Source: Kribbella italica (GTDB lineage: Bacteria; Actinomycetota; Actinomycetes; Propionibacteriales; Kribbellaceae). Taken from it: a stretch of 64,000 bases of DNA. Positions 15,987 through 24,547 of this stretch are shown one piece after another. The notes beneath the pieces were generated by a model, which had not been told where the DNA came from, did no database searches, and saw only the letters and a list, made by a program, of their open reading frames with translations. Numbering within the stretch: position 1 is the first letter of the stretch; each line of letters begins with the position of its first letter. The stretch is taken from contig NZ_JACHMY010000001.1 in assembly GCF_014205135.1 (NCBI RefSeq), positions 4,588,001-4,652,000 of the forward strand, written 5' to 3'. The translations under genes and the position numbers were made by a program.

Positions 15987-17590
15987 GCACCACCGAGCCC
16001 GCCGTCACCGGCGGCGCCGCGCCTGATCCGAACACCCCGAGCTACCTGTCCCACAAGCAGATCCTGGTCGTGCTCGGCGGCCTGATGGCCGGCATGTTCC
16101 TGGCAGCGCTCGACCAGAGCATCGTCGGGACCGCGCTGCCGCAGATCGTCAGCGAGTTCAACAGCCTGGACAAGCTGTCCTGGGTGGTCACCGCCTACCT
16201 GCTGACCTCGACCGCCTCGACGCCGCTGTGGGGCAAGATCTCCGACCTGTACGGCCGCCGCCCGCTGTTCATCGCGGCGATCGTCACCTTCCTGGCCGGC
16301 TCCGTGCTGGCCGCGCTGGCGCAGAACATCGAGGAACTGATCGGCTTCCGCGCCGTCCAGGGCCTGGGCGCCGGCGGTCTGATGTCGCTGGCCTTCGCCA
16401 CCATCGGCGACGTGATCCCGCCGCGTGAGCGCGGCAAGTACATGGGGTACTTCGGTGCCGTCTTCGGCCTGTCCTCGGTGGCCGGCCCGCTGCTCGGCGG
16501 CCTGCTCACCGACGGTCCCGGCTGGCGCTGGATCTTCTGGATCAACCTGCCGATCGGCCTGGTCGCCCTGGGCGTCGTCGCCGCCGTACTGAAGCTGCCG
16601 CACGTGAAGCGCTCGCACAAGATCGACTACCTCGGCGCCTCCGTGGTCACCGGTGCGGTCACCACCCTGCTGCTGGCCGTCTCCTGGAGCGGCCCGAGCA
16701 ACGGCTGGGGCTCGGCCACCACGATCGGCCTGCTGGTCGCCGCGGTCGTGCTCGCCGTCGCCTTCGTCTTCGTCGAGCTGCGGGTCTCCGAGCCGATCAT
16801 CCCGATGGACCTGTTCAAGGGCCGGATCTTCTCCGGGTACGCCGGGTTCGCGTTCCTGCTCGGCTTCGCGATGTTCGGCGCGCTGATCTTCCTGCCGCTG
16901 TACCTGCAGGCGGTCAAGGACATGTCGCCGACCCGGTCGGGCCTGGCGCTGCTGCCGATGATCCTCGGCATCTTCAGCGCCTCGATCCCCAGCGGCCAGC
17001 TGATGAGCAAGACCGGCCGCTACAAGATCTACCCGATCATCTCGGCCGTCCTGGTCGGCGTCGCGATGCTGATGCTGTCCACGCTGAGCCTCGACACGCC
17101 GTACTGGCAGCTCGCGATCTACATGTTCGTGATGGGTTCCGGGCTGGGGCTGTCGATGCAGATCACCGTCACCGCGGCGCAGAACAGCGTGCCCCGGCAG
17201 CACATGGGCACGGCGACCTCGTCGATGACGTTCTTCCGCTCGATGGGTGGCGCGATCGGTACGGCCGTGTACGGCGCGGTGCTGACCAGCCGGCTCACCG
17301 AGCACCTGGGCGACATCGTCCCGAGCTCCGCCCAGAACATGGTCGGCCAGCTCGCCAAGGCGGCCAACAGCGTCGACGCGCTGCACGCGCTGAAGGAGCC
17401 GATGCAGGGCTGGGCGCTGCACGGCCTGGTCGAGGCGATGGGCGACGTGTTCCTGGTCTCCCTGCCGTTCCTGGCGATCGCCCTGGTGATCGCGATCATC
17501 ACCCCGGAGCAGCGCCTGGCCGGCCGCGACGAGACCCCGAAGGACGGCGAGGAGCCGAACCTCGAGGCCTCCGCCGCCGCCATGCACTGA
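15983..17590 (+). CDS. DHA2-type major facilitator exporter (EmrB/QacA family)
   Basis: Proton-coupled multidrug-type exporter of 535 residues with 14 predicted helices. The first helix has LDQSIVGTALPQIV (motif D1) and the following loop has GKISDLYGRRP (motif A). GAVFGLSSVAGPLLGG is the motif C that marks exporters. It is translationally coupled to the MarR gene upstream, so the exported compound is probably also the regulator's ligand. The C-terminal 25 residues are acidic and cytoplasmic. It belongs to the same family as the pump at 3042-4556. Confidence 0.92.
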   Translation: MSTTEPAVTGGAAPDPNTPSYLSHKQILVVLGGLMAGMFLAALDQSIVGTALPQIVSEFNSLDKLSWVVTAYLLTSTASTPLWGKISDLYGRRPLFIAAIVTFLAGSVLAALAQNIEELIGFRAVQGLGAGGLMSLAFATIGDVIPPRERGKYMGYFGAVFGLSSVAGPLLGGLLTDGPGWRWIFWINLPIGLVALGVVAAVLKLPHVKRSHKIDYLGASVVTGAVTTLLLAVSWSGPSNGWGSATTIGLLVAAVVLAVAFVFVELRVSEPIIPMDLFKGRIFSGYAGFAFLLGFAMFGALIFLPLYLQAVKDMSPTRSGLALLPMILGIFSASIPSGQLMSKTGRYKIYPIISAVLVGVAMLMLSTLSLDTPYWQLAIYMFVMGSGLGLSMQITVTAAQNSVPRQHMGTATSSMTFFRSMGGAIGTAVYGAVLTSRLTEHLGDIVPSSAQNMVGQLAKAANSVDALHALKEPMQGWALHGLVEAMGDVFLVSLPFLAIALVIAIITPEQRLAGRDETPKDGEEPNLEASAAAMH

Positions 17591-17611
17591 CCCGTATGAC
17601 GCGAACGCCGT

Positions 17612-17693
17612 CCCCGGGGGATCCCCCGGGGGCACGCGGACAGCCGCCCCTGAGATCCGGGGCACGCGGACGGCCGGCCCCGGGATTCCCGGG
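17612..17693 (+). terminator. Two GC-only palindromes after the exporter gene
   Basis: A perfect 20-bp palindrome with a CCCCGGGGGATC half-site lies at 17612-17631, and a second one built on CCCCGGGATTCCCGGGG at about 17678-17694. Between them the word GGGCACGCGGACnGCCG occurs twice. The pair looks like a duplicated hairpin cassette and may end the MarR/exporter transcript. There is no T-run. Confidence 0.45.
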
Positions 17694-17770
17694 GGCGGCC
17701 GTTCGCTTTCCAGCAGCGGGTGCCGCTCGCACTTTCAAGTCTGCGCGGCTGCTGATACCCGCACAGGTCA

Positions 17771-19048
17771 TCAGGCGTCGGCGAGCGGCCCCTCGGCCGC
17801 GGACTTCCGCCGTACCGGTCTTCGAGGAATCGGGCGTGGTGGTTCGGGATCGACGTCGTTGCCGGCCAGGTGGTTGACGATCGTGTTGATCACCGCGGCC
17901 GTCGGCACCGCGATCAGCGCCCCCACGATCCCGGCGACGATCACGCCCGTCGCGATCGACAGGATCACCGCGAGCGGGTGCACGCTCACCGCACGGCCCA
18001 GCAGGAACGGCTGCAGCACGTGCGCCTCCAGCTGCTGGACACCGATCACGACCGCGAGCATGATCACCGCGACGATCGGGCCCTTGGCAACCAACGCGAC
18101 CAGGACGGCGACGCAGCCGGACACCAGCGCGCCGACCACCGGCACGAACGCGCCAACGAACACCAGGATGCCGATCGCGCTGACCAGCGGCAGCCCGAGA
18201 ATGGCCGCACCGAGCGCGATCCCGATCGCGTCCACCGCGGCGACGATGATCGTGGCCCGGACGAACGCGGTCAGCGAGACCCACGCCTTGCGCCCCGACG
18301 AGTCGGCCTTGTCGCGCGCCTGCAGCGGGAACAGCCGGACCAGCCAGGCCCAGATCTGCTCGCCCTGGTACAGGAAGAAGAACAGGCTGAACAACGCGAT
18401 GAACAGTCCTGCGACGAGGTGCGTCGCGGTGGTCCCGACCTCGGCGGCCCGCTGCCCGAGCGCGCCGCCGGACATCACGGTGTCGCGCAGCCGGTTCAGC
18501 GCGTCGGTGATGTCGGCGTCGGTGACGTTCAGGTTGATCCGGGCCAGGTCGCGCAGCTTCTGCACACCTTCGCCGACCTGGGTCGACAGGTTCTCGAACT
18601 GGGTCGCGATCTGCGTCCCGACCAGCGTGAGCAGCCCCGCCACCAGCACGATCGTGAACACCACGGTGATACCGGCCGCCGGCCCGCGCGCGAGCTTCAG
18701 CTTCTGCAGCCCGTTCGTGACGGGGATCAGCAGGGCGGTCAGCAGGATGCCGACGGTCACCGGTACGACGACCTCGGACAGGTACCGCATCGCGTACGCG
18801 ATCACCAGGACGGCCGCCACGACGACCAGGAAGCGCCAGGCCCAGGCACTGGCGATCTGCATGCCCGGCGTCACACCGGTGTCGACCGGCCCGCGGCTGG
18901 ACGCCACCACCAGATGATCCTCGGAGGCCGGCACGACGGTGTCGCTGGTCCCCTCGGCAACCTGGTTGTCCGCGACCGGACTCGGCGCATCCCGCCCGAC
19001 CTCCGGCACGTCGGACCGCTCCTGCTCCGGCTTCTCCGGATCGCTCAT
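17771..19048 (-). CDS. AI-2E family (PerM-like) membrane permease
   Basis: Membrane protein of 425 residues in the AI-2E/PerM transporter superfamily. The N-terminal 65 residues are an acidic, disordered cytoplasmic tail. About eight helices follow, with the family-typical soluble stretch between the third and fourth (FENLSTQVGEGVQKLRDL) and the conserved C-terminal helix run. The C-terminal tail is Pro/Arg-rich. A strong GGGGAGG precedes the ATG. Despite the name, few members have been shown to carry autoinducer-2; some act as ion or small-solute exporters. No operon partner. Confidence 0.88.
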   Translation of the reverse strand: MSDPEKPEQERSDVPEVGRDAPSPVADNQVAEGTSDTVVPASEDHLVVASSRGPVDTGVTPGMQIASAWAWRFLVVVAAVLVIAYAMRYLSEVVVPVTVGILLTALLIPVTNGLQKLKLARGPAAGITVVFTIVLVAGLLTLVGTQIATQFENLSTQVGEGVQKLRDLARINLNVTDADITDALNRLRDTVMSGGALGQRAAEVGTTATHLVAGLFIALFSLFFFLYQGEQIWAWLVRLFPLQARDKADSSGRKAWVSLTAFVRATIIVAAVDAIGIALGAAILGLPLVSAIGILVFVGAFVPVVGALVSGCVAVLVALVAKGPIVAVIMLAVVIGVQQLEAHVLQPFLLGRAVSVHPLAVILSIATGVIVAGIVGALIAVPTAAVINTIVNHLAGNDVDPEPPRPIPRRPVRRKSAAEGPLADA

Positions 19049-19276
19049 GGCACCTCCCCAGGCTCGATGCTGACCCTAGTGCCCGGTGGGGACCGTTCCA
19101 TGTAGGTCCCCCACCAGGCGATCTCGTCGCCGGTCCGCACCCACGGCGCGTACGTCGTACGCCGGCCCGCCGCGACGCGGCGTTCGCCGACGGCCAACAC
19201 CCACGCCGCGCTCGTGCGGCGGTCCGCGCTCGCGGCGTTCGCCGCGACGCGGCGCCTGTCGCCGGCGCCCCCGCGG
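19049..19276. other. Non-coding spacer with GC hairpin words
   Basis: Contains repeated CGCCGCGACGCGGCG-type palindromes near 19168 and 19243 and CGTACGTCGTACG near 19151. There is no convincing gene and no T-run. It lies upstream of the AI-2E gene and downstream of the GlmL-like gene. Confidence 0.4.
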
Positions 19277-20635
19277 TTAGCTCTCGGCGCTCACCCGGCG
19301 TGCCAGGCCTTCGGCCGCGACCGGGTCCACCTCGGCGAGCAGACCGACCCCCGCCAGCACGTAGTCCTTGTCGACGCAGACCCGGGCCGTCGTCGGCACC
19401 AGCCAGCCCTCCTCCTGCGCGCCCGCGCCCAACGCGCCGAGGATCCGCTCAGCCACCTCGGGCCCGTTGTGCCGCAGTACTCCCCCGGACCCGACCAGCA
19501 GATCCACCTCGCGCAGGTCCTTCCCCGACCGCTCGATCACGCGCCCGCCGGGCCCGAACACGACCCGCTGCCGCCCCGCATGCCGACGCAACGCGACCGT
19601 CGCCGCCACCGTCGCCAACTGTTCGTCGTACGACGCCTCCGCTGTCGAGTCCGGCAGGTACGCAGGATCGTCGTGCCTCCGCCTCGCTGCCGCACTCAAC
19701 TCTGTTACCTCGTCAACCAGCCCCGCCTCAACCCCCGCCGCCACCACCGGAACCGCGCTCCACCGCATCCCGAGGTCGCCCTCCACCGTGCGCGTCACCG
19801 GATGCGTGGCGACGACCTCGCGCCCTAGGTTGGCGTCCTCCGGATCGAGCTCGATCACCGAGTGCACGTCCGTGGTCGCGCCGCCGATGTCCACCACCGC
19901 GACGTCCCCGTGCAGCCCGGCGAGCACCTCGACACCGCGCAGTACGACGTCCGGCGTAGCCGCCCGCACCATCCGCGCGAACGCCGGATCCTTCGACAGG
20001 TTCTTCCCGCCGATCACGTGCGCCAGGAACATCTCCCGGATCGCCGCCCGCGCCGAGTCGGGCGCGAACACCCCGATCTCGGGCACGACGTTGTCCGCGA
20101 GCACCGACGGCACTCCCCCACCGTCCAGCAGCCCGGCCACCTCGTCCCGCGCCTCGATGTTGCCCGCAGCAACCACCGGCTTGCGCCATTTGTACTTCGC
20201 CAGCACCCCGGCCGCCCCGGTCAGCACCGCCGAGTTCCCGCCGTCGGTCCCACCCAGCAGCAGTACGACGTCCGGCTTCTCCGCCCGTAACGCCTTCACC
20301 GATCCGGCCGTCAACCCACCGCTGACCACCGCCACCACCCGCCCACCACTGGACAACGCAACCCGCCGCCCAGCCTCGGCCGTCACCAACTCCTCGTTCC
20401 CCACGACCGCGATCCGCAGCCCACCCCCCGCGGAAGAACAGGCCAGCACCTCTGCCCGCCCCACCCCCCGATCCACCGCCATCAGTTGCTCCCGGCAAGC
20501 AAACCACCCGTCGAGCACATCAGTCCCAACCGTGGTCCGATGCTCAGCCCGAGCCACCAACTCCCCCGACCCCGCATCCACCACCACCGCCTTGGTAAAC
20601 GTCGACCCGAAGTCAACCGCCACCACAAGCCCCAT
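19277..20635 (-). CDS. glmL: GlmL/MutL-type ASKHA ATPase (mutase accessory protein family)
   Basis: Soluble protein of 452 residues with the actin/Hsp70-like ATPase fold. DFGSTFTKAVVVD is the phosphate-1 loop, VVDIGGATTDVHS the phosphate-2 loop and LLVGSGGVLRH the adenosine motif. The order and the LLLGGTDGG block match the GlmL/MutL family, found next to coenzyme-B12-dependent glutamate mutase and thought to be a reactivating or chaperone-like factor. No mutase subunit is visible here, so its partner is elsewhere or it has another role. The gene contains a TTA codon (codon 116, at 20290-20288), the codon read by the tRNA at 58404. Confidence 0.8.
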   Translation of the reverse strand: MGLVVAVDFGSTFTKAVVVDAGSGELVARAEHRTTVGTDVLDGWFACREQLMAVDRGVGRAEVLACSSAGGGLRIAVVGNEELVTAEAGRRVALSSGGRVVAVVSGGLTAGSVKALRAEKPDVVLLLGGTDGGNSAVLTGAAGVLAKYKWRKPVVAAGNIEARDEVAGLLDGGGVPSVLADNVVPEIGVFAPDSARAAIREMFLAHVIGGKNLSKDPAFARMVRAATPDVVLRGVEVLAGLHGDVAVVDIGGATTDVHSVIELDPEDANLGREVVATHPVTRTVEGDLGMRWSAVPVVAAGVEAGLVDEVTELSAAARRRHDDPAYLPDSTAEASYDEQLATVAATVALRRHAGRQRVVFGPGGRVIERSGKDLREVDLLVGSGGVLRHNGPEVAERILGALGAGAQEEGWLVPTTARVCVDKDYVLAGVGLLAEVDPVAAEGLARRVSAES

Positions 20636-21067
20636 ACCTACCGCCCCATCCACAAACCCACGCCGCCCCCACCACTCCCCAACCCCGCAGACGATGCCGT
20701 TACCCCAGCCGCACCACCAAGCCAACCACCACGAGCCGGCCCACCACCACACCTACCCAGGCACCGTCCGGCCGGGGCGAGCTGGAGCAGGAACGGGGCC
20801 TGCGCGGTCGCGTCGGCGAAGGCTTGGGCGGCGGGTCGCCGGCATTCGGGACGCCGAGTAGGTGAACTACAAGTCTTTCCCGGCCGCAGCGACCTCACCC
20901 CACGCAACCTCCCCGGCCGCATCACCGCCGACCTCACCCCAAGCTCTCCCACCAGAACCCAGGCATACCGCGCCAACTCACCCACGCCCCTCAGCGCCAT
21001 CCCATGTCTTCCTGGCCGGCGGTGGGACTCGGTGCCCAGGGCACCAAATCCCACCGCGGACCCAACG
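20636..21067. other. 432-bp spacer holding one dispersed-repeat copy
   Basis: No supported gene. An open frame on the minus strand is Gly/Arg-biased with no ribosome site. The plus strand is strongly C/A-rich at the left end (runs of CCACC words), and a copy of the 51-bp dispersed repeat sits at 20881-20931. Confidence 0.5.
20881..20931 (+). repeat. Dispersed 51-bp repeat, copy A
   Basis: Matches copy B (24548-24598) at 45 of 51 positions. The shared core is ACCTCCCCGGCCGCATC. It lies in non-coding DNA between the GlmL-like and metB genes. Confidence 0.7.
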
Positions 21068-22222
21068 TCACGCCAGGGAGCGGTCGAGGTCCTGGAGCAG
21101 GTCGTCGATCGTCTCGATGCCGACGCTGAGGCGGATCAAGTCGGCCGGGACCTCCAGCGGGGTGCCGGCGACCGATGCGTGCGTCATCTTGCCCGGGTGC
21201 TCGATCAGCGACTCGACACCACCGAGCGACTCGCCCAGCGTGAAGACCTCGGCCTTGTTGCAGATGTCGAGCGCGTGCTGCTCGCCGCCGCTGACCCGGA
21301 ACGACACGATCCCGCCGTACCGCTTCATCTGCTTGGCGGCGGTCTCGTGACCGGGATGTCCCTCGACACCGGGGTAGAGCACCGACGTCACCGCGGAGTG
21401 CCGTTGCAGGAAGTCGACGACCTTCTCGGCGTTGTCGCTGTGCCGGTCCATCCGGACGCCCAGCGTCTTGATGCCGCGCAGCACCAGCCAGGCGTCGAAC
21501 GGTCCGGCGACGGCACCGATCGCGTTCTGGTGGAAGGCGATCTTCTCGGCCAGCTCCTGGTCGCGGACGATCAGCGCACCGCCGACCACGTCGGAGTGCC
21601 CGCCCATGTACTTCGTGGTCGAGTGCACGACCACATCCGCGCCCAGCTCCAGCGGCTGCTGCAGGTACGGCGAGGCGAAGGTGTTGTCGACGACCAGCAG
21701 CGCGCCGGCGTCGTGCGCGATCTGCGCGACGATCGCGATGTCCGCGACGTTCAGCAGCGGGTTCGTGGGGGTCTCGAGCCAGACGACCTTCGTCTTGCCC
21801 GGGCGGATCGCGGCGCGGATCGCCTCCGGGTGGGTGACCGCGGCCGGCGTCATCTCGACGCCCCAGGCGCCCAGCACCTTGGAGAACAGCCGGAACGTGC
21901 CGCCGTACGCGTCGTCGGGGAAGACCACGTGGTCGCCGGGGACGCACAGCGACCGGATCAGCGTGTCTTCGGCGGCCAGGCCGCTGGCGAACGCGAACCC
22001 GCGCTTGCCGCCCTCGATCGCGGCCAGACACTCCTCGAGCGCGGTCCGGGTCGGATTGGCCGACCGGGAGTACTCGTAGCCGTTGCGCAGCCCGCCGACG
22101 CCGTCCTGCTTGTAGGTGCTCGTCGCATAGATCGGCGGCACCACCGAACCGGTGGTCGGGTCAGGCTCGTTGCCGGCATGGATCGCGAGGGTCTCGAAGC
22201 CGTACTGGTCGTTGATCTCCAC
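21068..22222 (-). CDS. metB: Cystathionine gamma-synthase/lyase family enzyme
   Basis: PLP enzyme of the Cys/Met metabolism family, 384 residues. It links (or splits) cystathionine from an activated homoserine and cysteine. PLP binds Lys204 in HSTTKYMGGHSD; YSRSANPTR and the Tyr/Arg residues that hold the cofactor phosphate are present. The GTG start is backed by a TACATT hexamer 6 nt upstream. Together with the cystathionine beta-synthase at 50667-52040 the window encodes both halves of a transsulfuration route, though in separate places. Gamma-synthase and gamma-lyase cannot be told apart by sequence alone. Confidence 0.88.
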   Translation of the reverse strand: MEINDQYGFETLAIHAGNEPDPTTGSVVPPIYATSTYKQDGVGGLRNGYEYSRSANPTRTALEECLAAIEGGKRGFAFASGLAAEDTLIRSLCVPGDHVVFPDDAYGGTFRLFSKVLGAWGVEMTPAAVTHPEAIRAAIRPGKTKVVWLETPTNPLLNVADIAIVAQIAHDAGALLVVDNTFASPYLQQPLELGADVVVHSTTKYMGGHSDVVGGALIVRDQELAEKIAFHQNAIGAVAGPFDAWLVLRGIKTLGVRMDRHSDNAEKVVDFLQRHSAVTSVLYPGVEGHPGHETAAKQMKRYGGIVSFRVSGGEQHALDICNKAEVFTLGESLGGVESLIEHPGKMTHASVAGTPLEVPADLIRLSVGIETIDDLLQDLDRSLA

Positions 22223-22228
22223 CGAACC

Positions 22229-22234
22229 AATGTA
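22229..22234 (-). promoter_or_regulatory. -10 hexamer, leaderless promoter of metB
   Basis: Minus-strand TACATT ends 6 nt before GTG 22222. Confidence 0.5.
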
Positions 22235-22332
22235 CGGCCTGGTCCTATCCGTGCCCGAATCGTGCCCTAGATGCTGTGGACAACAGAAGTGGAACCGCCG
22301 ACCCTCAACTCTGAGTCCAAGGCTGACCACAA

Positions 22333-22421
22333 GGTTTTGGGGCCGCCCGTTCTGGACTGAGGAGGGAGGGAGCGCAGCGACCGACCGACGAGGGAAGAAC
22401 GGGCGACCAAGCCCCAAAACC
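22333..22421. repeat. Long inverted repeat (20-bp interrupted stem, about 42-nt loop)
   Basis: GGTTTTGGGG (22333-22342) pairs with CCCCAAAACC (22412-22421), and CGCCCGTTCT (22344-22353) pairs with AGAACGGGCG (22396-22405). All 20 pairs are perfect, with a one-base bulge on the left and a 6-nt bulge on the right. The loop is rich in GAGGGAGGGAGCGC and GACCGACCGACGA words. It lies between the divergent metB and 22506 genes, so it is unlikely to be a simple terminator. Confidence 0.65.
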
Positions 22422-22505
22422 CGCGGCGACGAAGTCGACGCCAAAAGCACAGCCATGACCCTCGATCGCACCTAAATTTGCTCGGGTTGAGTGAAGGGAT
22501 GCGGG

Positions 22506-23087
22506 ATGAAGACGCAGGACAGGCCGCTGGACGAGGACGACCTCGCGATGGCCGACTTCGCCGAGGTCCAGGACTGGACGGCCGTGGCCGGCCCGGACAG
22601 CGACGCCACCGGTCCCGCCGTGGTGACCGCGCTGGTCAACCGCGTGATGGCGGCGACCGGCTGGACGCCGTGGGACCTGGAGCCGGGCGAGACGATCGAC
22701 GACGGTTCCGCCTCCTGGGGATTCACCACCCGGCGCGGTACGACGATGGTGGTCTTCGACGGGCTCGCGTTCGCCGACTGCCGCAACGCGGGCTGGACGG
22801 CGTACCAGATCGGCCCTGACGACATCGCCGACGCGGAGAAAGGGCTGGACGAGCACTGGCCCGACCACCTCCAGCTGGCCCGCAAGCACTGGGGCGAGCC
22901 CGACTACCTCAGCGACGACAGCAACCCGGACTTTCTCGACGAGTGGGGCGCGGGGGCGGGCGTGGACCGCCGGCACCTGGCCGTCTGGATCCGGACCGGA
23001 GCGCAGTTCCACCTGTTCAGCAACAAGCCGACCAAGGATCCGCTGACTCCGGCCGTGGGTGTCAACTACGCGGTCTACATCGACTAG
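22506..23087 (+). CDS. Protein of unknown function, acidic, first gene of a two-gene operon
   Basis: A 193-residue acidic cytoplasmic protein that I do not recognise. No signal peptide or membrane segment. Trp-rich: GWTPWDLEP, GSASWGFTTRRG, NAGWTAYQ, HWGEPDYL and AVWIRTGAQFHLF. The last segment is a run of predicted beta strands. The layout (helix, short sheet, helix, sheet) resembles small alpha/beta chaperone- or adaptor-like families of actinobacteria, but this is only an impression. ATG 22506 follows a purine-rich AAGGGATGCGGG. The next gene starts 8 bp after its stop, so the two products probably act together. Confidence 0.6.
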   Translation: MKTQDRPLDEDDLAMADFAEVQDWTAVAGPDSDATGPAVVTALVNRVMAATGWTPWDLEPGETIDDGSASWGFTTRRGTTMVVFDGLAFADCRNAGWTAYQIGPDDIADAEKGLDEHWPDHLQLARKHWGEPDYLSDDSNPDFLDEWGAGAGVDRRHLAVWIRTGAQFHLFSNKPTKDPLTPAVGVNYAVYID

Positions 23088-23095
23088 GAGATTCG

Positions 23096-24169
23096 ATGAG
23101 CACACCGAACCAGGGTCCGGAAACCGCCGCGCGGCCGGGCCTGTCCGACGAGGCCCTCAAGTCGCTCGGGCCGATGACCCCTGCTCAGCAGCAGGCGATG
23201 AACCACGTGGTGAACGCGGTCAAGGCCGTCGCTCCGATGATCAACGCGGTCGCCAAGTGCATCCGCGGCATCCGCAACACGTTCGCCCGGATTTCGCAGG
23301 CGGCTCAGCGGCTGACCAGCACCGACCGGGCGCTGAACCAGTCGCAGGGTGGTCGCCACCGCGCCGACGGGTCGACTGCCGGTCGGCAGGCGGCTGCCGG
23401 TCCCGCGCCGCAGGCAGGTGAGTTGAGCGCGCCGGTCCGTGAGGCGACGGTCCAGGCTCGCGACCGCGGGCGGAGCTTGGCGCGCGACGCCGGCAGGGCT
23501 CTGGTGAACGGTACGGGCAAGGCGCTGGCGTCGGCCGGCCGCTGGGCCTGGTCCAAGATGCAGGCGGGCAAGGCCGCCGCCGGCGAGCAGGTGGCGAAGC
23601 AGGTGGCCCGGGGTCAGGCGTGGGCCAACGAGAAGGTCACGCCTTTGGTGCAGGCGGCCGACAACAAGCTGTCGCAGGCCGCGGACTGGACCGGCGGCAA
23701 GGTGGACCAGGCGGTGGCGTACGGCAACCAGCAGATGAGCCGAGCGGCCGCGAGGGCCAGCGCTGCGCTCGCCGCGTTCGCCGTGAACCGCTCCGACCCC
23801 AGCCTCACCTCTCCGGACCAGGCACTCGGCCAGAAGGCCCAACTGCTGGCCATCTCGAAGGCCATCGAAGCCGTCACCGTGCCGCAGGACCAGCGCGCGG
23901 CGAGACTGGCCGAGTTCGTGGAGCTGGCCGGAAAGCTCCCCGCCGAGGCAGGCGCCACCGTCGAGAAGCCCGGCGGCCCGGCCGTCGAAGCCGGCGCACA
24001 GAGCGTCGCCGCCAGCCAGCACGCGGCCTGGGTCCTGGGCCCGAACGCCGATGCCAACTCGATCCGCCCACCCGCCGCTACCGGCCAGGCAACCCCGAGC
24101 GCAGCCGAGTCGGCCCCCGGCCTCCACACCAAGAAGGAAGGCCCCGAGTCCACCCAGACCCGGGACTGA
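23096..24169 (+). CDS. Protein of unknown function, long Ala-rich helical
   Basis: A 357-residue, almost wholly helical protein. Residues 1-75 include a Met/Val/Ala helix (QQQAMNHVVNAVKAV). Residues 80-120 are Gly/Gln/Ala-rich and flexible. Residues 120-215 form long amphipathic helices with regularly spaced Lys, Arg and Trp (ALASAGRWAWSKMQAGKAAA). Residues 250-290 form another helix pair and the last 70 are Pro/Ala-rich. No membrane segment or signal peptide is clear. AGGAG directly follows the stop of the 22506 gene and serves this ATG. Coiled-coil or phasin-like assembly is conceivable; I do not recognise the family. Confidence 0.6.
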   Translation: MSTPNQGPETAARPGLSDEALKSLGPMTPAQQQAMNHVVNAVKAVAPMINAVAKCIRGIRNTFARISQAAQRLTSTDRALNQSQGGRHRADGSTAGRQAAAGPAPQAGELSAPVREATVQARDRGRSLARDAGRALVNGTGKALASAGRWAWSKMQAGKAAAGEQVAKQVARGQAWANEKVTPLVQAADNKLSQAADWTGGKVDQAVAYGNQQMSRAAARASAALAAFAVNRSDPSLTSPDQALGQKAQLLAISKAIEAVTVPQDQRAARLAEFVELAGKLPAEAGATVEKPGGPAVEAGAQSVAASQHAAWVLGPNADANSIRPPAATGQATPSAAESAPGLHTKKEGPESTQTRD

Positions 24170-24183
24170 CACAGCACGACCAA

Positions 24184-24210
24184 CGGGCCCGCCCACCACA
24201 GGCGGGCCCG
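24184..24210 (+). terminator. Hairpin after the 22506-24169 operon
   Basis: CGGGCCCGCC (24184-24193) pairs perfectly with GGCGGGCCCG (24201-24210) across a 7-nt loop, 15 bp after the stop. No T-run, as is common in high-GC actinobacteria. Confidence 0.6.
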
Positions 24211-24344
24211 ACCACAGCACCAAGCGAGCCCGCCCACCATGGGCCCGGGTTGTGCGCGGACGGACCCGTGGTGCTGCGTGGGGCAGGTGGTGGCGTCGCT
24301 GGTGGTGAAGTGTGCGGGTCGCCCGGGGTGGTTGGGGCCGGGGT

Positions 24345-24387
24345 GACGCGGCCGGGGAGGTCGCGGGGGCTGAGCCCGCGGCGGCCG
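24345..24387 (-). repeat. Dispersed repeat, copy C (inverted)
   Basis: Reverse complement matches the first 43 bases of copy B at 41 positions. The similarity runs on past the repeat (CAACCACCCCGG words) with small gaps. Confidence 0.7.
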
Positions 24388-24547
24388 GAACTAGCGAGGC
24401 GTAGGTCTGGGCTGTGCGCGGACCCACCCCTGCTGCTGCGGCGTGCGGCCCGTGGTGCGGGTCGCTGGTGGTGCTGTGCGCGGGTCGGCCGTGGTAATCC
24501 GGCCCGCTTGGTGGTGTAGTCGAGCGCGCCCTACTCCTCGCTCTTCA

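Noticed and set aside
15416..17665. 749-codon minus-strand open frame
   Set aside because: Antisense to the MarR regulator and the exporter, which have unmistakable family motifs; the frame is Asp/Arg/Gln-rich noise.
20638..21054. Minus-strand open frame of 138 codons
   Set aside because: Gly/Arg/Ser-biased composition, no ribosome site or hexamer, and it overlaps the dispersed repeat. High-GC DNA gives many such frames.
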